A stretch of 64,000 nucleotides of DNA from Nocardioides sp. REDSEA-S33_B3 (GCA_001627335.1 LUPK01000032.1:62001-126000), one strand, 5' to 3'; shown: positions 27,210 to 35,376, numbered from the stretch's first letter. Program-made: numbers and translations. Notes: generated by a model not told the origin, from the letters alone.

Positions 27210-28121
27210 TCACAGCGAGGCGACCACCTCGGCCACCTGCGCGACCTGGCGGACGTCGCTGCCGGTCGGGATCAGCTGCACCTCGTCGGCGCCGGCGTCG
27301 GCCATCCGGAGCAGGGTCTCGCGCAGCTGGGGCAGGGTGCCGGCGAAGCCGGTGGTGGGGGCCATGGCGTCGACGAGCTCGGCGGGGATCCAGTTCATGT
27401 AGTGCCGCAGGTGGCGGTGCACCTGGGTACGCGCGGACCCGTCGCCGTCGTCGAGGGCGAACCAGAACGACGTCGCCAGGTGCGGCGCCGTCCGGCCCGC
27501 CTCCGCCCAGGCGCTGCGGGCGAGCTCGAAGAGGCCCGCGACGGCGGTGGTGTCGAGGTCGAGGGTGACCCCGGCCAGGCCGTCGGCCCAGTGCGCCGCG
27601 TGCCTGACGGTGCGCGGGCCCATCGTGCCGACGTGGACCGGGGGTCCTCCCGCCTGCAGGGGCCGCGGACCGACGGGGAGGGTGGCCCCGGTGACGTCCT
27701 CCCCCGCCCAGACGCGACGCATGACCGCGACCCGGTCGGCCATCTGCTGCATGGTCTGCGTCGCCGGGTCGGCGCCCGCGGCACGGTAGTCCTCCTCACG
27801 ACCACCGACGCCCACCCCGACGGTGAGCCGGCCCCGGCTGAGCCGGTCGGCGGTCGCCAGGGCCTTCGCGAGCGTGACGGGGTCGTGCAGCTGGGGCACG
27901 AGCACCGTGGTCACCAGCGGCACCCGGGTCGTCCACGCGGCGACCGCCCCGAGGAGGGTCAGCGCGTGCGGGTTGGCGAAGGCCATCCGCTCGCCGAAGC
28001 ACAGGCTCGAGAACGGCCCCTCGTCGATCGCCCGCGCCCACCGCTCGAGCGTGTCCGGGGCGTCCCAGAGGTCGGGCTCCATCACCGGGAGCGTCATGCC
28101 GACCTGGAGTGCGCGCTGCAT
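27210..28121 (-). CDS. LLM-class flavin/F420-dependent oxidoreductase
   Basis: 303 residues of the luciferase-like TIM barrel. Recognisable parts are LQVGMTLPVMEPD at the start, LLGAVAAWTTRVPLVTTVLVPQLHDPVTLAKALATADRLSRGRL and the VGVGVGGREEDYRAAG segment, where F420 or FMN binds. In actinobacteria this group mostly uses F420 and acts on varied substrates, so the reaction is not known. I chose the ATG at 28121. A GTG six codons upstream is possible. It lies upstream of leuS on the same strand. Confidence 0.82.
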   Translation of the reverse strand: MQRALQVGMTLPVMEPDLWDAPDTLERWARAIDEGPFSSLCFGERMAFANPHALTLLGAVAAWTTRVPLVTTVLVPQLHDPVTLAKALATADRLSRGRLTVGVGVGGREEDYRAAGADPATQTMQQMADRVAVMRRVWAGEDVTGATLPVGPRPLQAGGPPVHVGTMGPRTVRHAAHWADGLAGVTLDLDTTAVAGLFELARSAWAEAGRTAPHLATSFWFALDDGDGSARTQVHRHLRHYMNWIPAELVDAMAPTTGFAGTLPQLRETLLRMADAGADEVQLIPTGSDVRQVAQVAEVVASL

Positions 28122-28217
28122 GGCCCCGGACTCTCGCACACCCCCGGGCCGTCGTTCCTCCGTCTCACCCACGTCGAGCCGGCTCGTCCTTCCGGAAGGA
28201 TGCGCCGGCTCGGCGTC

Positions 28218-29591
28218 TCAGGGGACGGTGACCGGGGCGGGGTCGCGGCGCAGGAGGGGACGCAGCGTGAGCAGGCCGAGCAGCGGGAGGACGGCGAGCA
28301 CGAGGAGCGCGACGCCCATGTCGATGACGTCACCGATGCCGCCGACCACGGCCGAGCCGACCGAGCCGCCGGTGAGGAAGACCAACGTGGCCACGCCCAG
28401 GGCGACGCCGCGGACGTCGGCGGGGACCGCCTGACCCACCGCCGCGGAGAGCGCCGGCTGGCCCAGCAGGAAGGCGAAGGTCACCAGCAGCACCGAGGCC
28501 GCGATCACCGCGACCCCGAGCGCCCCCGGCCGCAGGGCGACACCGAGCGCGGTGACGAGCAGGGCCGCGGAGGCGGACGTGGCGGAGACGGCCAGGGAGC
28601 GTGAGGGACCGATCCGGCTGAGCAGCGGCCCCGTGACCCGGGGGACGACGGCGGCGACGACCGCGCTGGGGATGAGCAGCGCGCCCACCTGCCACGGCTC
28701 CCAGCCGTCGGCCACCAGCACCGCGGGGACCGCGATGAGCAGCCCGAACCAGGCGGCGGGCACCGCGGCGGCTGCGACGGCGCTGCGCACCACGGCGGGG
28801 TCGGAGACGACGACCAGCGGCAGGAAGCCGTCCGGCCGGCGACGCACCCTGCGCGCGGTCACGGGCGCGCCGAGCACCAGCAGCACCGCCCCGACCAGCG
28901 CCACGACTCCCCCGGTCGAGGGCGACTGGACGAGCAGGACCAGGCCGGCGGCCGTCAGGCCGACCAGCACGGCGCCGGGCACGTCGAGGTCGGCCCCGCT
29001 GCCGGTCGTGCCGAGCGCCCGCCACAGCAGCGGTACGACCAGCAGCCCCAGCGCGGGCAGCGCCAGCACGGCGCGCCAGCCGAAGGCGTGCTCGACGAGG
29101 CCGCCGGCCAGGGGGCCGAGGCTGGCGACGACCGCCGACCAGCCCGCGAGCCGGCCGAGCGCGAGGTCGCGGACGGCACCGTCGTACCTCGCGGAGAGGG
29201 CGGCGACGCCGAGCACGGGGACGGCGGCGGCGCCGGCACCCTGCAGGAGGCGCGCGGCCAGGAGCAGGGGGTACGTCGGAGCCAGGGCCGCGGCCACGGC
29301 TCCCCCGGCCATCATCGCGACGCCGACCAGGAGTGGCGTCCGCACCCCGACGAGGTCGGAGACCCGGCCGTGCACCGCGGTGGTGACCGCCAGCAGCAGC
29401 GCGTAGAGGCTGATGACCCAGGCGGCCTGGCCGACCGAGACGTCGAACTCCGCCGCCACGTCGGACAGCACGATCGCCGCGGAGGCCGAGCCCATCGCGG
29501 CCAGGCCGAACAGCAGCCCGAGGACGGTGCTGACGCGGCGGGAGTCGTCGGAGGTCACGACCCTGGTCAACGAGCCCCGGCCGTCGGACAT
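28218..29591 (-). CDS. MFS exporter (drug/H+ antiporter type)
   Basis: 457 residues with about fourteen hydrophobic helices. The loop 2-3 signature GRVSDLVGVRTPLL, the LLQGAGAAAVPVLGVAAL motif C-like helix and GWRAVLALPALG after helix six place it with the DHA2/EmrB-type multidrug exporters. The C-terminal half contains SRIGPSRSLAVS and ADVRGVALGVATLVFLTGGSVGSA. It is predicted to sit in the cytoplasmic membrane. Upstream are two copies of a 22-bp repeat with a palindromic centre that could be operators. The ATG at 29591 is chosen over an upstream TTG. Confidence 0.85.
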   Translation of the reverse strand: MSDGRGSLTRVVTSDDSRRVSTVLGLLFGLAAMGSASAAIVLSDVAAEFDVSVGQAAWVISLYALLLAVTTAVHGRVSDLVGVRTPLLVGVAMMAGGAVAAALAPTYPLLLAARLLQGAGAAAVPVLGVAALSARYDGAVRDLALGRLAGWSAVVASLGPLAGGLVEHAFGWRAVLALPALGLLVVPLLWRALGTTGSGADLDVPGAVLVGLTAAGLVLLVQSPSTGGVVALVGAVLLVLGAPVTARRVRRRPDGFLPLVVVSDPAVVRSAVAAAAVPAAWFGLLIAVPAVLVADGWEPWQVGALLIPSAVVAAVVPRVTGPLLSRIGPSRSLAVSATSASAALLVTALGVALRPGALGVAVIAASVLLVTFAFLLGQPALSAAVGQAVPADVRGVALGVATLVFLTGGSVGSAVVGGIGDVIDMGVALLVLAVLPLLGLLTLRPLLRRDPAPVTVP

Positions 29592-29602
29592 TCCGTCGTC
29601 CC

Positions 29603-29686
29603 GCAAGGTTCATCGGCCGGCCGACAGACCCTGCCGTCGGACGATGGGCCTCCATCGGCCCACGGCAAGGTTCATCGGCCGGCCGA
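29603..29686. repeat. Two 22-bp direct repeats with palindromic core upstream of MFS gene
   Basis: gcaaggttcatcggccggcc plus ga occurs at 29603-29624 and again at 29665-29686. The second copy completes the perfect palindrome catcggccggccgatg (29673-29688). Another catcggcc lies between them. The group sits 12-97 bp before the exporter start, a good place for a repressor. Confidence 0.7.
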
Positions 29687-29699
29687 TGGACCTCCCGGC

Positions 29700-30491
29700 T
29701 CAGCCGCGGAAGGCGGGCTTCTCCTTCGCCAGGAACGCCCGGACGCCCTCGGCGAAGTCGGGGCCGGTGTAGACCTCGCGGAGCAGGTCGCCGTCGCCCT
29801 CGGGCGAGGCCTCGAGTCGGCGCGCACGGTCGAGCAGCTGGCCCTTGGTGGCCCGGATGGTCACGGGGCTGGCGGCGCGCAGGCCGTCGATGACCCGCTC
29901 CAGCTCGGCGTCCAGGTCGTCGGTGACGCTCATCAGCGCGCCCACCGCGTGCGCCCGCGAGGCGTCGACCAGGCGCGATGCCAGCAGCATCTCGCGGGTC
30001 AGCGACTCCCCGAAGACACTCGCGCAGCGGTAGACGATCGAGCCGGCCAGCGCGTTGCCCAGGGTGCGCGCGATCGGGTAGCCGAAGCGGGAGTGCGGGG
30101 TCGCGATGCGCAGGTCGCAGTGGGTGGCGACGGCCAGGCCGCCTCCGACGCAGACGCCGTCGATGGCCGCCACGGTCACCTGCGGGAGCGCGAAGAGGGC
30201 CTCCAGCAGCTCGCGGATCCAGTCCTCGTAGGCGACTGCGTCCTGCTCGAGGAAGTCGGAGATCTCGTTGCCCGCGGCGAAGGCGCGTCCGCCGGCGCCC
30301 CGCAGCACGAGCACCCGGGTGTCGCGGTCCTCGGCCAGCTCGGCGCACAGCTCGCGCATCTGCGCGTACATGTCGCGGGTGAAGGCGTTGTGGCGGTGCG
30401 GCCGGTCGAAGGTCACCTCGACCACGCCGTCACCGCGGTCCACGCGGATGTCCTGCTGCTGCTCGCTGTCGGTCTGCGGCGTCTCGGTCAC
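29700..30491 (-). CDS. Enoyl-CoA hydratase/isomerase family protein
   Basis: 263 residues of the crotonase fold. The oxyanion-hole strands are present: RAFAAGNEISDF (first) and GVCVGGGLAVATHCDLRIA (second). The catalytic Glu of classical hydratases, expected in the third conserved segment, is not obvious: the region reads RFGYPIARTLGNALAG instead of E-x-x-L-G. It may therefore be another crotonase activity such as isomerase, thioesterase or decarboxylase. The GTG start is 3 nt after the rhomboid stop, so the two are co-transcribed. Confidence 0.82.
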   Translation of the reverse strand: MTETPQTDSEQQQDIRVDRGDGVVEVTFDRPHRHNAFTRDMYAQMRELCAELAEDRDTRVLVLRGAGGRAFAAGNEISDFLEQDAVAYEDWIRELLEALFALPQVTVAAIDGVCVGGGLAVATHCDLRIATPHSRFGYPIARTLGNALAGSIVYRCASVFGESLTREMLLASRLVDASRAHAVGALMSVTDDLDAELERVIDGLRAASPVTIRATKGQLLDRARRLEASPEGDGDLLREVYTGPDFAEGVRAFLAKEKPAFRG

Positions 30492-30493
30492 GG

Positions 30494-31099
30494 TCAGGAA
30501 CCGTACGGCGTCGGGCTCCCCGCTCCGCGCCCGTCCTGCGTCGCGAGCCGGCGGGCCGCGACCAGGCCGCCGACCGCGCCGAAGAGGTGCCCCTGCCAGG
30601 AGATGCCCGGCTGGCCCGGCAGGACGCCCCAGAGCAGCCCGCCGTAGGCGAGGAAGAGCAGCGCGCCGAGCAGCACCTGCCCCAGCCGTTGGGCGAACCA
30701 GCCGCGCAGCACGAGGTAGACCAGCCAGCCGAACACCAGCCCCGACGCGCCCACGTGGACGGTGCCGGGGCTGGCCACGAGCCAGGTGCCCAGCCCCGCG
30801 ACGAGCCAGATGACCCCGGTGACGGCGAGCCCGCGGCGTACGTCGCCGAGCAGGACGAGGAAGAGCAGCAGCGCCACCAGGGGCGTGTTGGCCTCGAGGT
30901 GGCCCCACGAGCCGTGCAGCAGCGGCGCGAGGACGATGCCGAGCAGGCCCTCGGTGCTCCGCGGCCGGATGCCGTCGTCGTCGAGCACGGCGGGCGTCCA
31001 CTGGTCCCACGCCTCGACGACCCACAGCAGCGCCACGAACCCGGCGGTGATCGCGGCGGCGGTCGGCCAGGTGCGGGGTCGGGTGCTGGACCGGGGCAT
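30494..31099 (-). CDS. Rhomboid family intramembrane serine protease
   Basis: 201 residues with six membrane helices. The catalytic Ser is in HVGASGLVFGW (S119) and the His in SWQGHLFGAVGG (H171). HGSWGHLEANT (62-72) gives the conserved His and Asn of helix two. These are the full rhomboid signatures, so activity on membrane protein substrates is expected; the natural substrate is unknown. The ATG stands 7 nt after TACGCT, a probable leaderless promoter, and the crotonase gene follows 3 nt downstream. Confidence 0.9.
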   Translation of the reverse strand: MPRSSTRPRTWPTAAAITAGFVALLWVVEAWDQWTPAVLDDDGIRPRSTEGLLGIVLAPLLHGSWGHLEANTPLVALLLFLVLLGDVRRGLAVTGVIWLVAGLGTWLVASPGTVHVGASGLVFGWLVYLVLRGWFAQRLGQVLLGALLFLAYGGLLWGVLPGQPGISWQGHLFGAVGGLVAARRLATQDGRGAGSPTPYGS

Positions 31100-31106
31100 G
31101 CGGTCG

Positions 31107-31112
31107 AGCGTA
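31107..31112 (-). promoter_or_regulatory. -10 element for leaderless rhomboid mRNA
   Basis: TACGCT on the minus strand, seven bases, then ATG at 31099. It diverges from the SDR promoter 70 bp away. Confidence 0.45.
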
Positions 31113-31141
31113 CGGGGGGTCTCGACGACCCACCGACCGCG

Positions 31142-31161
31142 GACCGAGCGAGTGCTCGGTC
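31142..31161. promoter_or_regulatory. TetR-type operator palindrome
   Basis: gaccgagc-gagt-gctcggtc has perfect 8-bp arms. ACCGAGC...GCTCGGT palindromes are typical TetR-family sites in actinobacteria. It overlaps the -35 region of the SDR promoter and lies between divergent rhomboid and SDR genes. The regulator itself is not in the window. Confidence 0.6.
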
Positions 31162-31179
31162 AGGAGGTCCTCGGTCCCC

Positions 31180-31185
31180 TACGAT
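31180..31185 (+). promoter_or_regulatory. -10 element for leaderless SDR mRNA
   Basis: TACGAT, six bases, then ATG at 31192. The TetR-type palindrome covers the expected -35 position. Confidence 0.5.
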
Positions 31186-31191
31186 GCGGGC

Positions 31192-31968
31192 ATGAGCACT
31201 CCTGGAGCCTCCGTCCCCGACATGTTCCGCCTCGATGGCAAGGTCGCCATCGTCACCGGCGCCTCGAGCGGCCTGGGCGTCGCCTTCGCCCAGGGCCTGG
31301 CCGAGGCCGGCGCCGACGTCGTGCTCGGCGCCCGGCGCGTGGACCGGCTCGCCGAGACCGCCGCCCTCGTCGAGGCCGCGGGTCGCAAGGCGCTGTGCGT
31401 GGAGACCGACGTCGCCAAGGTCGAGGACTGCGACCGCATCGTCGCGCTGGCGATGGAGGAGTTCGGCCACGTGGACGTGCTGGTCAACAACGCCGGCGTC
31501 GGCACCGCGGTCCCCTCGACCAAGGAGACCCCCGAGCAGTTCACCGGCGTCATCGACGTCAACCTCAACGGCTGCTACTGGATGGCCCAGGCCTGCGGCC
31601 GGGTCATGCAGCCCGGCTCGAGCATCGTCAACATCTCCTCGGTGCTCGGCATCACCACCGCCGGTCTCCCCCAGGCCGCGTACGCCGCCTCCAAGGCGGG
31701 CCTCAACGGGCTCACCCGCGACCTGGCGCAGCAGTGGACCGGCCGCAAGGGCATCCGCGTCAACTCCATCGCGCCGGGCTTCTTCACCTCCGAGATGACC
31801 GACCAGTACCCCCCGGGCTACCTCGAGTCCCAGCAGCAGCGCATCCCCGCCGGCCGCAAGGGCGACCCGCGCGAGCTCGCCGCCGCCGTGGTCTTCCTGG
31901 CCTCGGCCGCGGGTGGCTACGTCACCGGTCAGACGATCCCCGTCGACGGTGGGATGACCATCGCCTGA
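31192..31968 (+). CDS. Short-chain dehydrogenase/reductase
   Basis: 258 residues, classical SDR. The nucleotide-binding TGASSGLG (22-29), NNAG (99-102), active-site Ser near 149-150 and Y164-x3-K168 are all present. The sequence ends with the usual ASAAGGYVTGQTIPVDGGMT. It oxidises or reduces a hydroxyl/carbonyl group with NAD(P)(H). The substrate is unknown; relatives act on acyl-CoA-derived or steroid-like ketones. A TetR-type operator and leaderless promoter lie directly upstream, and a strong terminator follows, so it is a single-gene unit. Confidence 0.9.
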   Translation: MSTPGASVPDMFRLDGKVAIVTGASSGLGVAFAQGLAEAGADVVLGARRVDRLAETAALVEAAGRKALCVETDVAKVEDCDRIVALAMEEFGHVDVLVNNAGVGTAVPSTKETPEQFTGVIDVNLNGCYWMAQACGRVMQPGSSIVNISSVLGITTAGLPQAAYAASKAGLNGLTRDLAQQWTGRKGIRVNSIAPGFFTSEMTDQYPPGYLESQQQRIPAGRKGDPRELAAAVVFLASAAGGYVTGQTIPVDGGMTIA

Positions 31969-31983
31969 CGCCGCCGCACACGG

Positions 31984-32020
31984 CACTGCGCCCCGGGACC
32001 ATCGGTCCCGGGGCGCAGTG
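31984..32020. terminator. Strong terminator after SDR, facing phoX
   Basis: A perfect 17-bp stem (31984-32000 with 32004-32020) has a loop of three bases. It can serve both the SDR gene and the PhoX gene that ends at 32064 on the other strand. Confidence 0.8.
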
Positions 32021-32050
32021 CGTGGTGGTGCGTGGTGGTACGTGGTGGTG
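32021..32050 (+). repeat. Three tandem copies of cgtggtggt(g/a)
   Basis: A 10-bp unit is repeated three times directly after the terminator stem and before the PhoX stop codon. No function is evident; slippage is likely. Confidence 0.8.
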
Positions 32051-32063
32051 AGCGGTGTGCCGG

Positions 32064-34178
32064 TCAGCGGCGACGGAAGGCGACGACCACCGACGGGCGC
32101 GGGAAGTCGTCGGTGTGCGGCCAGGTGGAGGCCTGGTCCTCGAACGTCGCGCCGTCGATCTCCCCGGGGTGCTGCACGGCGAAGAACAGCGAGCGGTTCC
32201 GGTCGGTGATGAGCGGGCCGCACGCCTCGGCGCCGCGCGGCATCGTGACGAACTGCTGCACGTGGCCCCGCTCGGAGCCGACGACCGGCACCCGGAAGAT
32301 GCCGTCGTTGGAGCCGAGCACGTTGCCGTCGGTGGAGATCCACAGGTTGCCCGCGGAGTCGAAGGCCACGTTGTCGGGGCAGCTGATCGGGCTGACCCGG
32401 GCCTTGTCGTAACCGGCGAAGTAGGTCTCCGGCGCCTCGGGGTCTCCGCAGACCAGCATCAGGTCCCACGTGAAGGTGGTCCGGGTGTGGTCCTTGCCGT
32501 CGGCGGTCATCTCCAGGACGTAGCCGTTGCGGTTGCCCGAGGCCTCGGTGAGCGGGGCACCGATCGAGGAGCGGACCATCGAGGTGGTGATCGGGTTGGC
32601 CTCGTCGGGCTCGAAGCGCGAGCCGCGCTGGGAGTTGTTGGTCAGCGCGGCGTAGACCTTGCCGTTGACCGGGTTCGGCTCGACGTCCTCGGGACGGTCC
32701 ATCTTGGTCGGCGAGACCTGGTCGGCGGCGAGCCGGGTGAAGATCAGGACGTCGGCCACCGACATGCCGGGCACGAACGACTCGGTGTCGCTGCACAGCG
32801 GGATCCACTCGCCCGTGCCGTCGTGCACGCCGTCGGCGGAGCCGTCGCCGGTCAGGCGGGCGACGTACAGCGTGCCCTTGGTGAGCAGCCGCTTGTTCCT
32901 GCGGCGCGCCTTCTCCGAGGAGCCCTTGGCGACCTTCTTGGCCGAGACGAACTTGTAGAGGTAGTCGCCGCGCTCGTCGTCGCCCATGTAGGCCACGGCG
33001 TGGCCCTTGGACACGATGACGTTGGCGCCCTCGTGCTTGAAGCGGCCGAGCATCGTGTGCTTGACCGGCGCCTCGTCGGGCGCGAACGGGTCGACCTCGA
33101 CGATCCAGCCGTGCCGGTGCGGCTCGTGGGGCTCGGCGGTGAGGTCGAAGCGCTCCTCGACGGTGTGCCAGTTGCGGCCCGACCCGCCCGCGCCGATGCC
33201 GTAGCGGGCGTACTCCTCGGTGTAGCGCGCGTCGAGCTCGCCGGTGGCCTGGAAGTACTGGTTGAAGTTCTCCTCGCCCGACAGCGACGTGCCCCAGGGC
33301 GTCATGCCGCCGGCGCAGTTGTTGAACGTGCCGAGCACCCGGGTGCCGGTCGGGTCCTGCGACGTCTTGAGCCGGTCGTCACCCGCCGCCGGTCCGGTGA
33401 CCTTGAACTCGGTGCGGTGGTGGATGCGCCGGTTGTACTTCGCCTTCTTCAGGTTCGTGACGGGGCGCCACGACCCGGGGACCATGCCGCGACGCAGCTC
33501 CACGACCGACATGCCGTGGTTGGCCAGGCCGATCTCGGCGATCTCGGCGTCGGTGTAGGTGTCGGCCGGGAACATGATCTGCTCGTCGGTGTACTCGTGG
33601 TTGACCACGAGGAGGGCCCGGTCCTTGCCGTCCTTCCTGTGGTCCCGCAGGACGTGCACGCCCACGTAGTCGCAGTTGTAGCCGAACTGCATCCGCGCGG
33701 CTTCGGCGGTCTGCGCGTGGGCGTCGAAGTCCGGGGCGCCGTGGACGACGGGGTCACCCCAGCGCATGACGACCTCGTGGTCGAAGCCGGGCGCGGTGAC
33801 CACCGCGTCGCGACGGTTCGGACGCACGGGGATGAAGGCGACCTTCGCCAGGTCGTCGGAGACCCGCCGCTCGGCGGTGTCGGCACTGGCGGCGGTGTCG
33901 GCGGCGACGGCGGTGCCGGGGACCGCGGTCGCGGACAGGCCCCCGAGGACCAGGGCACCGGACCCGACGGCCGCGCCCTTGAGGACCGCGCGCCGGGCGA
34001 CGGCCTTGGCGATCTCGTCACGGACGTGACCGGCGTCGGAGGTGTTGGGCTCGGGGTGGTCGCAGGCGTTGCCGCAGCGGTAGAAGCAGGTCATCCGGCT
34101 GCGGGAGCCGTGCACGGTCGACCCGGTGGGGGTCAGCGAGAGGAGCGGGCGGCCGTCGGAGAGAGGGGTCTGGGTCAT
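32064..34178 (-). CDS. phoX: PhoX-type alkaline phosphatase (DUF839), Tat-exported
   Basis: 704 residues. A hydrophilic N-terminal stretch with a CFYRCGNACDHP segment precedes a twin-arginine signal ARRAVLKGAAVG (RR at 62-63) and an Ala-rich cleavage region ending AVAAD near 94. The rest is the PhoX beta-propeller (VVNHEYTDEQIMF, GGMTPWGTSLSGEENFNQYF, WIVEVDPFAP, SCPDNVAFDSAGNLWIS). PhoX is a secreted Ca/Fe phosphomonoesterase that frees phosphate from organic esters. The ATG has AGGAAG upstream. A GTTCACC-type direct repeat 117-135 bp before the start may be a PhoP box. Confidence 0.9.
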   Translation of the reverse strand: MTQTPLSDGRPLLSLTPTGSTVHGSRSRMTCFYRCGNACDHPEPNTSDAGHVRDEIAKAVARRAVLKGAAVGSGALVLGGLSATAVPGTAVAADTAASADTAERRVSDDLAKVAFIPVRPNRRDAVVTAPGFDHEVVMRWGDPVVHGAPDFDAHAQTAEAARMQFGYNCDYVGVHVLRDHRKDGKDRALLVVNHEYTDEQIMFPADTYTDAEIAEIGLANHGMSVVELRRGMVPGSWRPVTNLKKAKYNRRIHHRTEFKVTGPAAGDDRLKTSQDPTGTRVLGTFNNCAGGMTPWGTSLSGEENFNQYFQATGELDARYTEEYARYGIGAGGSGRNWHTVEERFDLTAEPHEPHRHGWIVEVDPFAPDEAPVKHTMLGRFKHEGANVIVSKGHAVAYMGDDERGDYLYKFVSAKKVAKGSSEKARRRNKRLLTKGTLYVARLTGDGSADGVHDGTGEWIPLCSDTESFVPGMSVADVLIFTRLAADQVSPTKMDRPEDVEPNPVNGKVYAALTNNSQRGSRFEPDEANPITTSMVRSSIGAPLTEASGNRNGYVLEMTADGKDHTRTTFTWDLMLVCGDPEAPETYFAGYDKARVSPISCPDNVAFDSAGNLWISTDGNVLGSNDGIFRVPVVGSERGHVQQFVTMPRGAEACGPLITDRNRSLFFAVQHPGEIDGATFEDQASTWPHTDDFPRPSVVVAFRRR

Positions 34179-34294
34179 CGGTGACTTCCTGGGCTCGGGG
34201 ACAGCGCAGCAGGCTGCGCGGGCCACCCGGGGGGTGGGCCGTGCGCAACCTAGGGACGTCCGGCGAGCGCCCTGGCTGCCCCGGGGCGACGGCC

Positions 34295-34313
34295 GGTCGA
34301 CGTCTCGGTGAAC
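34295..34313 (-). promoter_or_regulatory. Candidate PHO box upstream of phoX
   Basis: Minus strand GTTCACC (34313-34307) followed 12 nt on by GTCGACC (34301-34295) resembles the direct repeats bound by actinobacterial PhoP (GTTCACC units every 11 nt). The second unit and spacing are imperfect. Confidence 0.3.
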
Positions 34314-34331
34314 GCCCGGGGAGGTATCCGC

Positions 34332-35306
34332 TCAGCGGTCGTCGGGGCGCGCCGGACGGCGCCTCGACGAGGGGGTCGTCCCGGTCCACCGCCGGTGGGC
34401 GTGGACGAGCGCCGCGGCCTCGGAGTAGCCCAGGCGGGCGGCCACGTCGGCGACCGGCAGCCCGACCGCCAGCAGCTGGTCCGCCAGGCCGCTGCGCACC
34501 TCGTCGACGACCTCGCGGAAGCCGGTCCCCTCCGCGGCCAACCGTCGGCGCAGCGTCCGCTCGGTCACGCCGAGCGCGGACGCGACGGACGCCATAGGCG
34601 CACCGTCGGCCAGCCGCTGCGTCACCAGCACCCGCACGTCCGCGGTGGTCGCCGGCAGGTCGCGGCGCTGGTCGGCGATGCCGAGGCAGGCGGCCTCCGC
34701 CGCGGCCCGGTCGGCCCCGCGGTCGCGGGCCAGCGGCCGGTCCAGCTCGGCCGCGGGGAAGGACAGGGTGGCCCGGTCGCCCTCGAAGGTCACGACCACG
34801 CCGACCCCGCCGGGAACCAGCGACTCCAGCACCGTGGCGACGGCCGTGGTGTCGCGGACGAGCAGCCAGCGTCGTACGTCGGCGGGCAGGGCGGTGGCGT
34901 CGAGGTCGGCCACCACCCGGTCCCCCTCGAGGCGTGCGACCGGGATGACGAACGCGAAGCTGAGGTCGATGAAGCGCAGTGCCACGTCGACGGCGTCGCC
35001 CACCGTCGTCGAGGACCGCATCGCCCACCCCATGACGCCGAAGGAGTCGGCGGTGTAGCGCCTCCCGACGTCGGCCGCTGCGCCCGGCGCCCGGCGGGCC
35101 AGCGACCGGGCCACCGCGAGCTCCTGGGCGGCCGTGACCACCGGGACCCGCTCGATGTCCTCGTGTGCCAGGCCCGTGCCCACCAGCAGCGGGCCGACCG
35201 GGAGGCCCGCCCGCTCCGCCCAGCCCAGCAGGTGCCGGACCCCGCTCGCCGAGCGCGGGAAGTCCCAGCCGGTGGCCGCCGGGGCGGGGAGGACGCGCTC
35301 GGACAT
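34332..35306 (-). CDS. AraC-family transcriptional regulator
   Basis: 324 residues. The N-terminal two thirds match the Arabinose_bd type ligand domain found in OruR/ArgR-like AraC proteins (TADSFGVMGWAMRSSTTVGDAVDVALRF). The C-terminus has two helix-turn-helix motifs: MASVASALGVTERTLRRRLAAEGTGF and LPVADVAARLGYSEAAALVHAHRRWTG. It probably controls the divergent monooxygenase/decarboxylase-like pair 70 bp away in response to a lipophilic or ketone substrate. The ATG follows a GATAAT -10 by 7 nt, so its message is probably leaderless. Confidence 0.87.
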   Translation of the reverse strand: MSERVLPAPAATGWDFPRSASGVRHLLGWAERAGLPVGPLLVGTGLAHEDIERVPVVTAAQELAVARSLARRAPGAAADVGRRYTADSFGVMGWAMRSSTTVGDAVDVALRFIDLSFAFVIPVARLEGDRVVADLDATALPADVRRWLLVRDTTAVATVLESLVPGGVGVVVTFEGDRATLSFPAAELDRPLARDRGADRAAAEAACLGIADQRRDLPATTADVRVLVTQRLADGAPMASVASALGVTERTLRRRLAAEGTGFREVVDEVRSGLADQLLAVGLPVADVAARLGYSEAAALVHAHRRWTGTTPSSRRRPARPDDR

Positions 35307-35313
35307 GTCCGGA

Positions 35314-35319
35314 ATTATC
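35314..35319 (-). promoter_or_regulatory. -10 element for leaderless araC-type gene
   Basis: GATAAT on the minus strand, seven bases, then ATG at 35306. The surrounding AT-rich patch stands out in this GC-rich sequence. Confidence 0.5.
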
Positions 35320-35363
35320 AACTCAAATGCCCGCGACGTCTCGCCCCGTCCCACCGGCGGACC

Positions 35364-35369
35364 TAGCGT
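35364..35369 (+). promoter_or_regulatory. -10 element for leaderless monooxygenase mRNA
   Basis: TAGCGT, seven bases, then GTG at 35377; back to back with the regulator promoter within the 70-bp divergent gap. Confidence 0.45.
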
Positions 35370-35376
35370 CGGACGG

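Noticed and set aside
27107..27213. T-box riboswitch in front of leuS
   Set aside because: No TGGnACC antiterminator bulge or specifier-loop architecture is visible; the leader peptide and hairpin explain the region better.
31984..32020. DosR-like box because of gggacc...ggtccc
   Set aside because: The core spacing is one base too long and it is the centre of a 17-bp terminator stem downstream, not upstream, of a gene.
32021..32050. Possible coding extension or CRISPR-type repeat
   Set aside because: A plain 10-bp tandem repeat after a terminator with no spacer.
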